The translations under genes were made by a program, and so were the position numbers. 64,000 nt of DNA, taken from Gelidibacter mesophilus DSM 14095. Its GTDB lineage: Bacteria; Bacteroidota; Bacteroidia; Flavobacteriales; Flavobacteriaceae. Shown piece by piece: positions 51,305 to 61,100 of this stretch. Each line of letters begins with the position of its first letter. Positions within the stretch are counted from its first letter, which is position 1. The notes beneath the pieces are model-generated. The model saw nothing but the letters and a program-made list of their open reading frames with translations, was not told where the DNA came from and ran no database searches. The stretch covers positions 248,001 to 312,000 of the forward strand of contig NZ_AUHD01000005.1 in the NCBI RefSeq assembly GCF_000423005.1. Direction: 5' to 3'.

Positions 51305-51994
51305 TTATAAATGGGTGAGGTCTAATTTTCTAAATTCTACTTCGGAACCTTCTGCTTGAAGAGCGATTTGACCTTTGTTTGTTGTTAAATTAAAGCCTTC
51401 GTTTACGAGGTCGCCGTTGACCCATACCTTTAAGGTGTCACCCAGGCATTCAATGACCATCGTGTTCCATTTTCCAAGAGGCGCTTCAGAGCTCTCGGTC
51501 AAGTTTTTGATTCTTCGTTCTTTACCTTCCGTGCCGCCCCAATTTTCTTTAGGACCCCGTCGGGATTCCATATTAGGCACCTCAATATCCTCTACGATGC
51601 ACCAAAAATCGCCTGCATTTTCGTGCTCCATTTGGACTTCAATTGATTTTGGGAACATGCCATATAAAGCTCTTGGGGTGGAAGCGTGTACAAGAACTCC
51701 ACAATTGCCCGGTTGCCCCGGAAATCTGTATTCTATTTCTAGTTTATAATTCTGATAAATACTGTCAGTAATGAGATGTCCGCGGGGATCTCCCAGACTT
51801 ACGAGCATTTTATTGCGAACGATAAATGGGTTTTTGGCTTGTAAGTTTTTGTCCATCTCGGGCACATCAACATGCCATCCCGCGAGGTCTTTTCCATTGA
51901 ACAGGCTATAGGTGTTTTTCTCTTTTTTATTACAGGGAACTTGCCAAGAGAGGAACAAAAAGGCAACAACAAAAAGTAGGATAAATGTCCGCAT
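51305..51994 (-). CDS. DUF1080 exported protein
   Basis: A 229-residue DUF1080 jelly-roll protein with signal MRTFILLFVVAFLFLSWQV, probably cleaved near PCNKKEK; the region before Cys is not a standard lipobox. Motifs: TYSLFNGKDLAGWHVD, YKLEIEYRFPGQPGNCGVLVHAS, KSIEVQMEH, KWNTMVIECLGDTLKVWVNGDLV and LQAEGSEVEFRKLDL. The first gene of the minus-strand cluster, followed by the SUMF1-like gene 118 bp later. Two DUF1080 genes flanking a Gfo/Idh/MocA gene suggests action on the same keto-glycoside, perhaps different anomers. Confidence 0.85.
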   Translation of the reverse strand: MRTFILLFVVAFLFLSWQVPCNKKEKNTYSLFNGKDLAGWHVDVPEMDKNLQAKNPFIVRNKMLVSLGDPRGHLITDSIYQNYKLEIEYRFPGQPGNCGVLVHASTPRALYGMFPKSIEVQMEHENAGDFWCIVEDIEVPNMESRRGPKENWGGTEGKERRIKNLTESSEAPLGKWNTMVIECLGDTLKVWVNGDLVNEGFNLTTNKGQIALQAEGSEVEFRKLDLTHL

Positions 51995-52345
51995 TGCGAG
52001 TTGTTTTTCAATTAACCTACAATATAAGATTAATATCTATAATCTCTATTTTGAATTCCTTTAAAAGTGAATAGAAATTGATTAAGAATTACGATTACGA
52101 TTCGATTCTGTTATGAGATAGAAAATGGAAAATTTAAACCTTTAGTTAAAGTCGACAAACTTCAATTAAAACCTAAATTTGCTTTGTCCATTCCTAGAAA
52201 TGAAAAGTTTTTTCGAAAGACAATGTGTTTTATAGCTATTCGTGATAAGCTGTCCATCCTATCTTTAAATAGTGCCTTCTGATTCTTTCTTCTTCTGCTT
52301 GAATAAGATCAGTTTTATGGCCGTCTTTTGTCTGAAATTCAGAAC
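51995..52345. other. Gap of about 350 bp without a recognisable gene
   Basis: AT-rich sequence between the divergent DUF1080 gene and a small hypothetical gene. It must hold promoters for both, but I find no convincing TTTG/TAnnTTTG pair, hairpin or repeat. Confidence 0.4.
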
Positions 52346-52618
52346 ATGACTTTCGACCTTGGGTATCGGTTACTTATATTTCAATCATTTGGATCCATCC
52401 ACAAGGAGAAAGAATGTTTTAAAATCATTAATGATGGGAGCGTCAATGGCGTTCTGATTATCATGACCTTAAATAATGAATGCATAATAGAAAAGCTTGA
52501 AGTTGAAAATATGGTACCTACCGTTTTGTGGAAATTAAGCCGATCAACATTTGAGGATGGTCTAATCTTGGATGAAGTCAAAATGTATTTTAACCAATTA
52601 CTCGGTAAGATTTTTTAG
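52346..52618 (+). CDS. Hypothetical protein (90 aa)
   Basis: From ATG 52346 a 90-residue product begins MTFDLGYRLLIFQSFGSIHK, with a mixed alpha-beta look and no signal peptide, domain or cysteine-rich region that I recognise. The longer ORF uses a TTG 6 codons earlier. It is isolated, with gaps of several hundred bp on each side, so its reality rests only on open frame and base composition. Low confidence. Confidence 0.35.
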   Translation: MTFDLGYRLLIFQSFGSIHKEKECFKIINDGSVNGVLIIMTLNNECIIEKLEVENMVPTVLWKLSRSTFEDGLILDEVKMYFNQLLGKIF

Positions 52619-52980
52619 AGTGCTTCTTTTGTTCAAAAGATTAACATTTACGCTAAGACGGTAAGATAGGAGTTGATATTCAACTGTTTGGACTTGATAA
52701 GTCTACATCGCTTTTAATTGATAGGAAAGCTCTTTATCCCATTCAATTTTTCATAAAGTACTTGAATGCCAAAAAAAGAATTGGGAGGAATTTAAATAAT
52801 CTCTCACATTGTTCCATTTTCTAAATCAGGTTCTCAATTATTTTTAGAAGCAGCTCTATTTTTCTCACGTCACATGGATTTTGCTGTAAAGTTTCAGAAC
52901 CTCATAAGTTTTAATCCATGGAATTTATATATTCTCACTCCAAAAATTAAACTTTCTTGATACAAAATTTTATAATCGAC
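52619..52980. other. Gap of about 360 bp, nothing recognised
   Basis: No ORF of note, no inverted repeat and no tRNA-like fold were seen on either strand. Confidence 0.35.
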
Positions 52981-53190
52981 TTATTTCTTTTTAAATGGAG
53001 ATTTTTTAATGTTATCCTCATCATCACCGTATCCTGCGGGATCGTTAGATTCTGGAACCTTATCGGGATCTTCTTTTTTAGGTTCTTTAGATTGATCCGG
53101 TCCAGATTTAGGTTCTCGTTGTTTATCCTTATCCTCTATTTTTTGCTCCTTTTTGGTTTTTGGGTCGAGCATAGGTGTCTTTTTAGCCAT
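52981..53190 (-). CDS. Small highly charged hypothetical protein (69 aa)
   Basis: A 69-residue protein (MAKKTPMLDPKTKKEQKIED...) that is almost entirely Lys, Asp, Glu, Pro and Gln, with no hydrophobic core or Cys. It ends with NIKKSPFKKK. It is predicted to be disordered. Similar style to the protein at 2314-2457; direct homology is not evident. The function of such small charged proteins in Flavobacteriia is unknown to me. Confidence 0.5.
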   Translation of the reverse strand: MAKKTPMLDPKTKKEQKIEDKDKQREPKSGPDQSKEPKKEDPDKVPESNDPAGYGDDEDNIKKSPFKKK

Positions 53191-53682
53191 AATTTAAGTT
53201 TTAATGAGCATGCGCGTTTTGTTAGAAGATGAAAGTGACTTTTATCAAATAACAATCTCAATCTATGAGGTTTATGCTTGTTGCTCTTCGTTTTTTGTGT
53301 TTATTTCAACTTTTCCTGTAGTTTGCTCCTTTGGGTTCAAGTGTTCAACTCGAGCAATTCCTTTAGCCTGCGGGAGTATATTTTAACATAATTTATCTTC
53401 GAGTATGAGTGCTTAATTCTGTTTTATTTTTAATTATTCATATGCTTTTTAAGCATTTCGGTACAAGCTACTAAAACTTTGGGAATTCTTGATTTTCGCT
53501 AACAGTATTTAACAGGTGATTTATGATATGAGTTAAAAATACTTCTTAATCAGCTTAATCTGTATCGAGCGCACAAGACTTTTAATAGATAAGGAGCTTA
53601 AGCGAGCATTAGGACATACCACTTATAATCTAGCCTTCTTGTTCCAACCATTCAATCTTTAAATCTTCGCAACAAATACGTC
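53191..53682. other. Gap of about 490 bp, nothing recognised
   Basis: Short ORFs only (for example 60 aa starting at 53204) without supporting composition, promoter or terminator. Confidence 0.35.
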
Positions 53683-54309
53683 CTATAACTCTAAATCTTC
53701 TATAGAAATTACACCCCAACCTTGCGTATAAATAAGCACCCAGATAACATCTTTTTTAATATTAAAATGGCTGATATTAAAATCTTCTATATTCCCCATA
53801 ATTGAAATATTCTTTGTGGCTTTGATCTGTGATGCCAACTTGGCATTGATGCCATCAATTTTTTCCTTTAATATTGGCATTAAATCAACGCTCAAAATGT
53901 TGATGAGTTTATTATAAACAAAGGTGTTTAAAACTGATTTTAGGACGGTATTTGTAATCCAGCTTTCGCCGCTACTGTTAATTTTATAGGCTTTGACATA
54001 TAGTTTTTGGGTACCGACGTCTAATCTTAAATCTGCTAGAACGGACACTTCAATATCTTTCTTGTGGAATAGAAGAGTCAAGGTTTGTAATTTGATTGTT
54101 AGCGCTAAATTATACGGTACAGATTGACTTTCAGAAAGATAAATTTCTAGAATATTAAAATAGTTAGATGCCTTTCCCTTAGCGTCGTTTTTACTGATGG
54201 TGGTACCATTGAATTTTTTTCTCACAAGTTTTTCAATAGCTGTAAAGTCTATTCTTACTGGCAATGTTATTGAAATACTTTGATCAGCTGTTGTTGGATT
54301 GGAATTCAT
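53683..54309 (-). CDS. DUF4403-like protein (tentative)
   Basis: A 208-residue protein from the ATG at 54309 (MNSNPTTADQSISITLPVRI). It shows repeated amphipathic beta strands and the pattern ITLPVRIDFTAIEKLVRKKF, then LINILSVDLMPILKEKIDGINAKLA, which reminds me of DUF4403/SMP-like lipid-binding-type domains of Bacteroidota. Usual DUF4403 proteins are about twice as long, so this would be half-length. No signal peptide is seen with this start. Family identity is tentative and the function unknown. Confidence 0.45.
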   Translation of the reverse strand: MNSNPTTADQSISITLPVRIDFTAIEKLVRKKFNGTTISKNDAKGKASNYFNILEIYLSESQSVPYNLALTIKLQTLTLLFHKKDIEVSVLADLRLDVGTQKLYVKAYKINSSGESWITNTVLKSVLNTFVYNKLINILSVDLMPILKEKIDGINAKLASQIKATKNISIMGNIEDFNISHFNIKKDVIWVLIYTQGWGVISIEDLEL

Positions 54310-54680
54310 ATAAAGTAAATTGTTGGCAAACATGAAATTTAAGGTAAATTTTAAAAGGAACGTACCTCATAGCGATTTTTAACGTGCTGTATAAAGCTAA
54401 TTGATATTTAATTAATGGGAATTTCGGAGGTGTTTTCTATGGTTTTTTCAGCGAGAGGTCACAAAATTCAGATAATGTTCATCAAGCCAGCAAGACAACA
54501 TTTGGAAATGACCTATAAAAAATCAAACCATTGACTTCAACCCTGATTGTATAACTTCTTAAAGTTCGGAATTAAGGGGTTTAAAAGTGGATTCAGAGAG
54601 ATTCGTTTCTTGCTCTGTAAGAGTTCTCATTACGTCAATGTAACTTCCTGTCCTTGCAGTCCAGACGCTTTAAAACAACA

Positions 54681-54709
54681 AAGTGCAATCAAGTAAACTT
54701 GTTGCACTT
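54681..54709. repeat. Strong hairpin in the gene-poor region
   Basis: AAGTGCAA and TTGCACTT pair, with the nested CAAGT / ACTTG closing the loop, giving a 13-bp almost perfect stem. A second hairpin (AAATCACAA / TTGTGATTT) follows at 54720-54742. Neither has a clear terminator T run. Confidence 0.6.
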
Positions 54710-54746
54710 CTTATGTTTTAAATCACAATATGGTTGTGATTTATTG

Positions 54747-54759
54747 TGGAGTCGGAGAC
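54747..54759 (-). other. tRNA 3'-end-like fragment, possible attachment scar
   Basis: The minus strand reads GTCTCCGACTCCA, which resembles the 3' end of a tRNA acceptor/T arm. Only about 13 nt fit; no D, anticodon or acceptor pairing follows. With two hairpins and a broken gene beside it, it could be a leftover of an integration event, but coincidence is possible. Confidence 0.25.
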
Positions 54760-54946
54760 AACGACCATAATTTTAACTCCTAAGTGTTTATAAGCCCTCC
54801 CAAGTGGTCTCTTTTTGCAGGTCACCGTATTGGTCTCGATTTAACAAATTTTAACGTTTGGATTTCATTAAAGATTACAAAATAGAGCAAAAAGTAGCAT
54901 ATTTTAATTTTTGACTTGGAATATGACTAAAGAAATGAGTTGTTAA

Positions 54947-55237
54947 GAGTTTTTTAATTCTATTTTTTCAAAAGATAAAGTCCCAACTATTTTGGCCGGC
55001 GATTTAAATGCCCTACCAGAAAGTGAAACTATGCAGGTTTTTTATAGGGACTGGAAAGAATCATTTTCTGAAAATGCACCTACTTATCCGGCAAAAGAGC
55101 CTAACGTAAAAATTGATTATATTTTATTTAAACCGGCAAACAGATGGCGTGTTTTGGAATCTAAGGTTATTGAGGAAAAAACAGCTTCAGACCACAGACC
55201 GATTTTAAGTGTTTTCGAATTATTAAAGCCAAATTAG
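54947..55237 (+). pseudogene. C-terminal remnant of an endonuclease/exonuclease/phosphatase gene
   Basis: An open frame of 96 codons without its own start encodes EFFNSIFSKDKVPTILAGDL..., then NALPESETMQVF, KIDYILFKPANRW and ASDHRPILSVFE, that is, the Asp-x-Asn and Asp-His motifs of the EEP fold C-terminal half. The upstream two thirds (with the catalytic Asn and Glu) are missing and the frame is closed by a stop just before 54947. A truncated ORF could start at an internal ATG (54992), but it would lack half the active site. A decayed copy left behind upstream of the GH29 gene. Confidence 0.75.
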
Positions 55238-55361
55238 TCAGGAGAATTTATAAAAATAGAACGTACGAATTTTATATATTAATAGGCTAAGAAAAAAACG
55301 CAATAATGAAGTTGTCTTACTATAACAATCAAAAACGCCAAAAACTTCAAATTAACTTGAA

Positions 55362-56852
55362 ATGAAAAAAAATAAAACAAAACTTAGAGGTATCATTTTT
55401 TTACTCATCGTCATGACTTGGGGCGTTTCGAAATCTCAAGAAACATATCAGCCTACTTGGGAATCATTAGATTCACGCCCAATTCCAGAATGGTTTCAAG
55501 ATGCGAAGTTTGGTATATTTATCCATTGGGGACCCTATTCAGTTCCGGCGTGGTCGCCTAAAGGCACGTATTCAGAATGGTATCAATATTGGTTGCAGAG
55601 CAGGACTTTATTTGGAAACGGTGATTTCAAAGGGGATGAAGTTGCTGTTTTTCATGAGAAAACCTACGGAAAGGATTTTACCTATTACGATTTTGGCAAA
55701 CAGTTTACGGCCGATTTTTTTGATGCTGAGGAGTGGGCAGGTTTAATAGAACAATCTGGAGCAAAATATACCGTGTTAACTTCAAAACATCATGATGGTT
55801 TTGCTTTATGGCCAAGTAAGGAGGCCAACGATAGGGGCTTTGCATGGAACAGTATGGATGTTGGCGCTAAGCGGGATTTGGTGGGAGAATTTTCAAACGC
55901 GATTAAAAATACCGATGTAAAATTGGGGTTTTATTATTCGTTATATGAATGGTATCATCCCTTATGGAAAAACGATAAAAAGCAATTTGTTGATGAGCAT
56001 TTTTTACCACATGTCAAGGATTTGGTCACACAATACAATCCGGATGTATTGTGGGGAGATGGCGAATGGGACTTGACGGATGAAGAATGGAAATCGAAAG
56101 AATTTTTAGCATGGTTATATAATGAATCGGTAGTTAAAGATAAAATTGTGATAAATGACCGATGGGGAAAAGATATACGAAAAAATCATGGCGGTTATTT
56201 CACCACCGAATACGAGATTGAAGCACCGGAGTTTGGCCGTCCGTGGGAAGAATGCAGAGGGATGGGCTTTTCTTTTGGATACAATCAAAATGAAGATGCG
56301 GCAGATTATAATTCGCCAAAAGCATTGGTGTTGACATTGGTGAATATCGTAAGTACGGGCGGTAATTTATTACTGGACATTGGACCGGATGCCCGAGGAA
56401 ATATCCCCGTAATTATGCAAGAACGTTTATTACAAATTGGGAGTTGGTTAAAAACAAATGGACAAGCTATTTACGGAACACGACCTTGGAATAATTCGTT
56501 TCAATGGTCTTTGGAAGGTGAAAAAAATTACATACCCAAACAACATTATTTAGGTGGCGATGTCATTCTGAAACAAACCATAGACCCAGAACCAGGTTAT
56601 GCCGTAAAAGAATTGTTTTTTACACAAAATGATAAAGCTTATTTTGCAATTATGCCACAATGGAATTCAGAGATTGTCATAAGAGATTTCAAACCTTCAA
56701 AAGTTGCAACGATTACTTTACTGGCCACTGGTGAAATTTTAAAAGGTCAACAAAAGGGAAAAAATTTTGTTATTACAATGCCGCCATACCAACCGAATAA
56801 AATGATCGCCTGCGAAAGTTATGCATATGCCGTAAAAATCAATAAAAAATAA
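55362..56852 (+). CDS. GH29 alpha-L-fucosidase
   Basis: A 496-residue exported retaining fucosidase (signal to about residue 26: MKKNKTKLRGIIFLLIVMTW). GH29 motifs: WFQDAKFGIFIHWGPYSVPAW (43-64), TVLTSKHHDGFALW (137-150, sugar-binding His pair), LGFYYSLYEW, PDVLWGDGEWD with the presumed nucleophile Asp 233, and RPWEECRGMGFSFGYN in the region of the acid/base. It releases alpha-L-fucose from glycan ends; some GH29 members act on L-galactose. It is upstream of GH16 and close to HTCS and SusC, so it belongs to this utilisation locus. Confidence 0.93.
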   Translation: MKKNKTKLRGIIFLLIVMTWGVSKSQETYQPTWESLDSRPIPEWFQDAKFGIFIHWGPYSVPAWSPKGTYSEWYQYWLQSRTLFGNGDFKGDEVAVFHEKTYGKDFTYYDFGKQFTADFFDAEEWAGLIEQSGAKYTVLTSKHHDGFALWPSKEANDRGFAWNSMDVGAKRDLVGEFSNAIKNTDVKLGFYYSLYEWYHPLWKNDKKQFVDEHFLPHVKDLVTQYNPDVLWGDGEWDLTDEEWKSKEFLAWLYNESVVKDKIVINDRWGKDIRKNHGGYFTTEYEIEAPEFGRPWEECRGMGFSFGYNQNEDAADYNSPKALVLTLVNIVSTGGNLLLDIGPDARGNIPVIMQERLLQIGSWLKTNGQAIYGTRPWNNSFQWSLEGEKNYIPKQHYLGGDVILKQTIDPEPGYAVKELFFTQNDKAYFAIMPQWNSEIVIRDFKPSKVATITLLATGEILKGQQKGKNFVITMPPYQPNKMIACESYAYAVKINKK

Positions 56853-57124
56853 GGGTCATAATAATGATAAAAATAGTTCTTTATGCTGTTTTAGTATGAG
56901 CAATTGCAACATGGTCTAATTAAGAAAAGACATTGGATGTTTTAAACTTACAAATGTTATAAACGTTCTAACCTCAAAAACGTGCTCTTTTCATGAAGTG
57001 ATGGGGTAAGTTTTGTTAGAATGAAATCTAAAACCATTGCTTGATGTAAAAACAAGCAAGAATAGTAGAAATTGATTTTCTTGAATGAATTGTTTTAGCT
57101 AATCAAATGTAAAAAAAGAAATCC

Positions 57125-57949
57125 ATGAATAAATGTATCTTAATTTTGTTTTCTGTTTTGATGATAGTTAGCTGTAAAAGCTCAGACCCAAAAATTTTCG
57201 ATGGGTATATGTATGTCCAGAACAATAACCTTCAAAAAAAGGATTGGAAATTAGTGTGGGAAGATAATTTTGATGGTTCTACTCTAGACACAACGAAATG
57301 GACTAAAATTCCACCCAATAAAGCCGATTGGGGAAATTATATGACAAGTGATCCAAGATGCTATGCTTTTTCCGATAGCAATTTAATTTTAAAAGGAATC
57401 GTCAATCAAGATACCATTAAGGATGCTCGCCCTTTTTTAACAGGAGGAATATATTCCAAAGGTAAGTTTGCATTTCAGTACGGAAAAATCGAAATACGCG
57501 TGAAATTGGAAAGTGCACAAGGGGCTTGGCCAGCAATTTGGATGCTTTCTGAACAAGGTAAATATGGTGAATATCCTAGAAACGGAGAAATTGATATTAT
57601 GGAACACCTCAATTATGATAACCTTATTTATCAGACTACCCATTCTTACTATACATTAGAATTGAAGCAAAAGGATAATCCTCCGTATTATAAGACGTCA
57701 AAGGTAGATACGAAAAAATATAATGTATATGGATTGGAATGGTATCCTGACAGATTGGTTTATACCTTAAATGGAAAGGAAACCTTTACCTATCCAAGAA
57801 TCAAAGACGTGGATGCGTCCCAATGGCCTTTCGGCCAAACTTTTTATTTGTTAATAGATCAACAATTGGAAGGGGATTGGGTTGGTAAAGCCAATCCTGA
57901 CGATCTTCCTGCTCGTATGATAGTGGACTGGGTTAAAGTATATCAATAA
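57125..57949 (+). CDS. GH16 family glycoside hydrolase lipoprotein
   Basis: A 274-residue lipoprotein (lipobox MIVSC, Cys 17). It is a GH16 jelly-roll with the catalytic motif E155-I-D157-I-M-E160 (GEIDIMEHL); Glu 155 is the nucleophile and Glu 160 the acid/base. Other conserved parts: WEDNFDGSTLDTTKW and GAWPAIWMLSE. The EIDIME motif is shared by laminarinases, agarases, porphyranases and others, so the linkage cleaved cannot be fixed from sequence. It is likely on the cell surface, cutting long chains into pieces for the SusC receptor. Confidence 0.92.
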   Translation: MNKCILILFSVLMIVSCKSSDPKIFDGYMYVQNNNLQKKDWKLVWEDNFDGSTLDTTKWTKIPPNKADWGNYMTSDPRCYAFSDSNLILKGIVNQDTIKDARPFLTGGIYSKGKFAFQYGKIEIRVKLESAQGAWPAIWMLSEQGKYGEYPRNGEIDIMEHLNYDNLIYQTTHSYYTLELKQKDNPPYYKTSKVDTKKYNVYGLEWYPDRLVYTLNGKETFTYPRIKDVDASQWPFGQTFYLLIDQQLEGDWVGKANPDDLPARMIVDWVKVYQ

Positions 57950-58030
57950 AAAAATTATTGCCCACATTAAAATGAGCGGTTATTAGCAGCGGGTTATTAC
58001 TATTTACTTTTATTAATTATTAAAAAGGAG

Positions 58031-58047
58031 ATACTAAAATTTAGTAT
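58031..58047. repeat. 17-bp perfect palindrome between GH16 and HTCS
   Basis: ATACTAAA-A-TTTAGTAT, 8-bp arms around a single A, in the convergent gap between the GH16 gene and the HTCS gene. It has no T tract, so it is not a normal terminator; a protein-binding site is possible. Confidence 0.5.
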
Positions 58048-58150
58048 ATGCCGACAAATATAGTATCAAGTGAAGTCATTTTAATTCAAAAGTTAATTAG
58101 TGGTGTAGCCGATTAAATGCGTTTACAGGTTTACTTCTTTTTAATGTTGT

Positions 58151-61100
58151 TTATTTGTTTTTTGACACTTCATAGTCGCTTGGTGATACTCCGAATTCAT
58201 TTTTAAAACATCTGGAAAAGTAAGAGGCATTATTGAATCCTGACATAAAAACGACTTCACCTATGGTGTATTTTTTTTGTGCTAGCAAATCTGCAGCAAA
58301 TTTCAGTCTTATCAATCTAATAAAGTGATTGGTTGATAGACCAGTAAGCGCTTTGATTTTTCTGTAAAGCTGGTCGGTGGTTATATGATGTTTTTCAGCC
58401 AAACTATGGATGGAAAAATCGGGTTCGGATATTTTATCGTGAATATAGGTCACTATATTTTCAATAAAGAGATCATCAACGCTTTTGGAAGCGGTTTCGT
58501 CGCGAACAGAAGTGGAGATTAAAAACTTTTTCTTAAGTGTTTCTCTATGCTGAATTAACTTTTTCACCATCGTTAATAAAAGTTTGCTATTAAAAGGTTT
58601 TTCCAAATAAAGGTCGGCACCTTTTTCATAACCTTCAATTTTCGATTCGGTTGAGTTTTTTGCAGTCAATAAAATCACTGGGATATGGGACGTATTTATG
58701 TTAGTTTTTATATTCTCACAGAGTTCTATCCCATTCATCCCTTCCATCATGATATCGCTGATAACAATATTCGGTGTTTTTTTATTAACAATTGCTTGAC
58801 CGTCATTACCATTAGTGGCGCTCAAAACGCGATAATCGGTCTCTAAGATTTCTTTTAAATATTCTAAAATGTCAGGGTTGTCGTCAACAATTAGCACACT
58901 CAATTTTTTCTGAACTATTTCGGCGGTATCTATTGCGATCGGATTTATGATCTCAAGATTTAAAGAGGGTTCAAAAGCTTCAAAATCAACTGATTTCTGA
59001 TGTATTGGAAACTGGATTGTAAATACAGATCCTATGTTTTCTGTACTTTTAACTGTAATGGTGCCTTGATGCAGCTCTACATATTTTTTTACTAATGCCA
59101 TTCCTATTCCTGTGCCTTGTATACCAGTGCTGCTTTTAGATTGATAAAAACGTGTAAAAATGCTGTCCAGTTCACTTTGTTGTATTCCAATACCGCTATC
59201 TTCCACTTGTATCGTAATGAATTCGTCAGTTGCCGCAACGAGAATCATGACATGTCGGTACCTTGGCGTGAATTTTAAAGCATTTGATAATAAGTTAAAT
59301 AAGATTGATTCTAATTTATAAGGATCTGCAATAAGAATAATATCTTCTTCTGGAATTGATATGTCGAAGTCAATTTCTTTATTATTTGCTGATTCTTTAA
59401 ATTGATAGTAAATATTTTGAATAAACGAATTAAGTTGTATTTGCTTGATTTTCATATCAATATGACCTGTTTCTGCCTTTCTGAAGTCCAAAATCTGGTT
59501 GACTAAATTTAATAACATCCGCGCATTTTTTAACATGCGCTGAAGTTTAACTTCTACTTCTTTTTCTACAGCATGATTACTCAATATTTCCTCAATGGGT
59601 CCTAAAATTAGTGTTAACGGCGTCCTGATATCATGAGAAATATTGGTAAAAAATGAGATTTTTTGTTGGTAAAGGTCGTAATCTCGTTCATGTTTGATTT
59701 TTTCTAATTTCAGTTCCTGCTTTGTCTTATAGCGGTCCTTCACCTCTTTTGCTACCCAATAGAATACACATAATAAAGACAAGGTGTAGATGGCGTAGGC
59801 TAGATTAGTAAACCACCACGCTTTTTTCTTTATAATGGTCAAATTTCGAATGTTTTGACTCCATTCATTACTGGTATTTAAGGTTTGCACCTCCAAATCA
59901 TAAGTTCCAGGCGGCACATTGGTATAAGATACTACAGTAGCAAGATTATTAGAAAGATTCCAAGAATTTTCAAAGTTTTTAAGACGGTAACGAAACGGTT
60001 CCTTAGCATTTTCCCCAAAATATATGGCGTTTATCCCTAAGGAAAAGGTTTGCGCAAAATGAGGTAATACGATGGTGTCAGAATAATTCAGCTTCTTTTT
60101 TAATACAATATGATCCTCGATTGATTCATGCGGAGAAATTTTGCGATCCATTATTTTTAAATCGGAGAATATTAGCTTTGGAAGTGTTTTTTCTTTTTCT
60201 TCGATATGGGTGGGCGACAGTAATAATCCGTGGTTAGAAGCGAGTAGGAGCATGTTTTTCTCAGGATTATAGAGCACACTTGAATAGGTGTCATTTTGAA
60301 TCAGGGAAGTGATTTCTTGAGTGTCTCGCTTTAAAAGTGAGATACCTTTGTAGGTACTTATCCAAAAATTTTTAGCGCTGTCTTCGGCCATTCCAGTTAT
60401 TACGATATCTTTTAAAATAGGCGACTTTTGTGGTCCGTCAGTTTTATCGAAATGCCCCATGCCATCTCTACAAAGAATCCATAATTTGTGGTCGGAATCC
60501 ATAAAAAGATTCTGGACACTAATTTTTTCATTAGAATTTGAAAAAGTAGAAAAATGATCAATTTTAGGTGCAGCGTTGTTTTTGAAAAATTGTATTCGAA
60601 AAAGACCGTGGTTTATTGAGCCAACCCAAAGTTGATTTTTCTCATAATCCATAAGTAAACTGCGTATGTCCAATGTGCTCGAAAAAGTATCATCCGTTAG
60701 AGAGAACCTCTCAAGTTCATTCCTGTTTTTAGAGTATTTGAACAGCCCTTCGGAGAAACTTCCGAACCACAAGTTGTCATCATTTCCTCTAACTATGGAG
60801 TATATACGGCTTTCATCTAAAAATTGAAGATCGAATTTGTTATTAACAAGTTTTTGTTTTATAGGATCGTATATTTTAACGCCTTGACCCCAAGTGCCTA
60901 AATAAAGAAGTTGCGTTTGTTTATCATAGTATAAGGAAGAAATGGATTTTAAATCCTTATCAGTTGATATAGATTTAAAATTTTTATCGGGAAGGGAATA
61001 GCTGCATAAGCCTTTGCCATGAGTCCCTAAGTAGTAGTCGTTATTGGGGCCTTCAGTAATAGTCCAAATAATATTTGAAAATAAATTAACTTCACTCTCA

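Noticed and set aside
54747-54759. A tRNA gene on the minus strand
   Set aside because: Only the last 13 nt look like a tRNA; no acceptor, D or anticodon stem can be found nearby.
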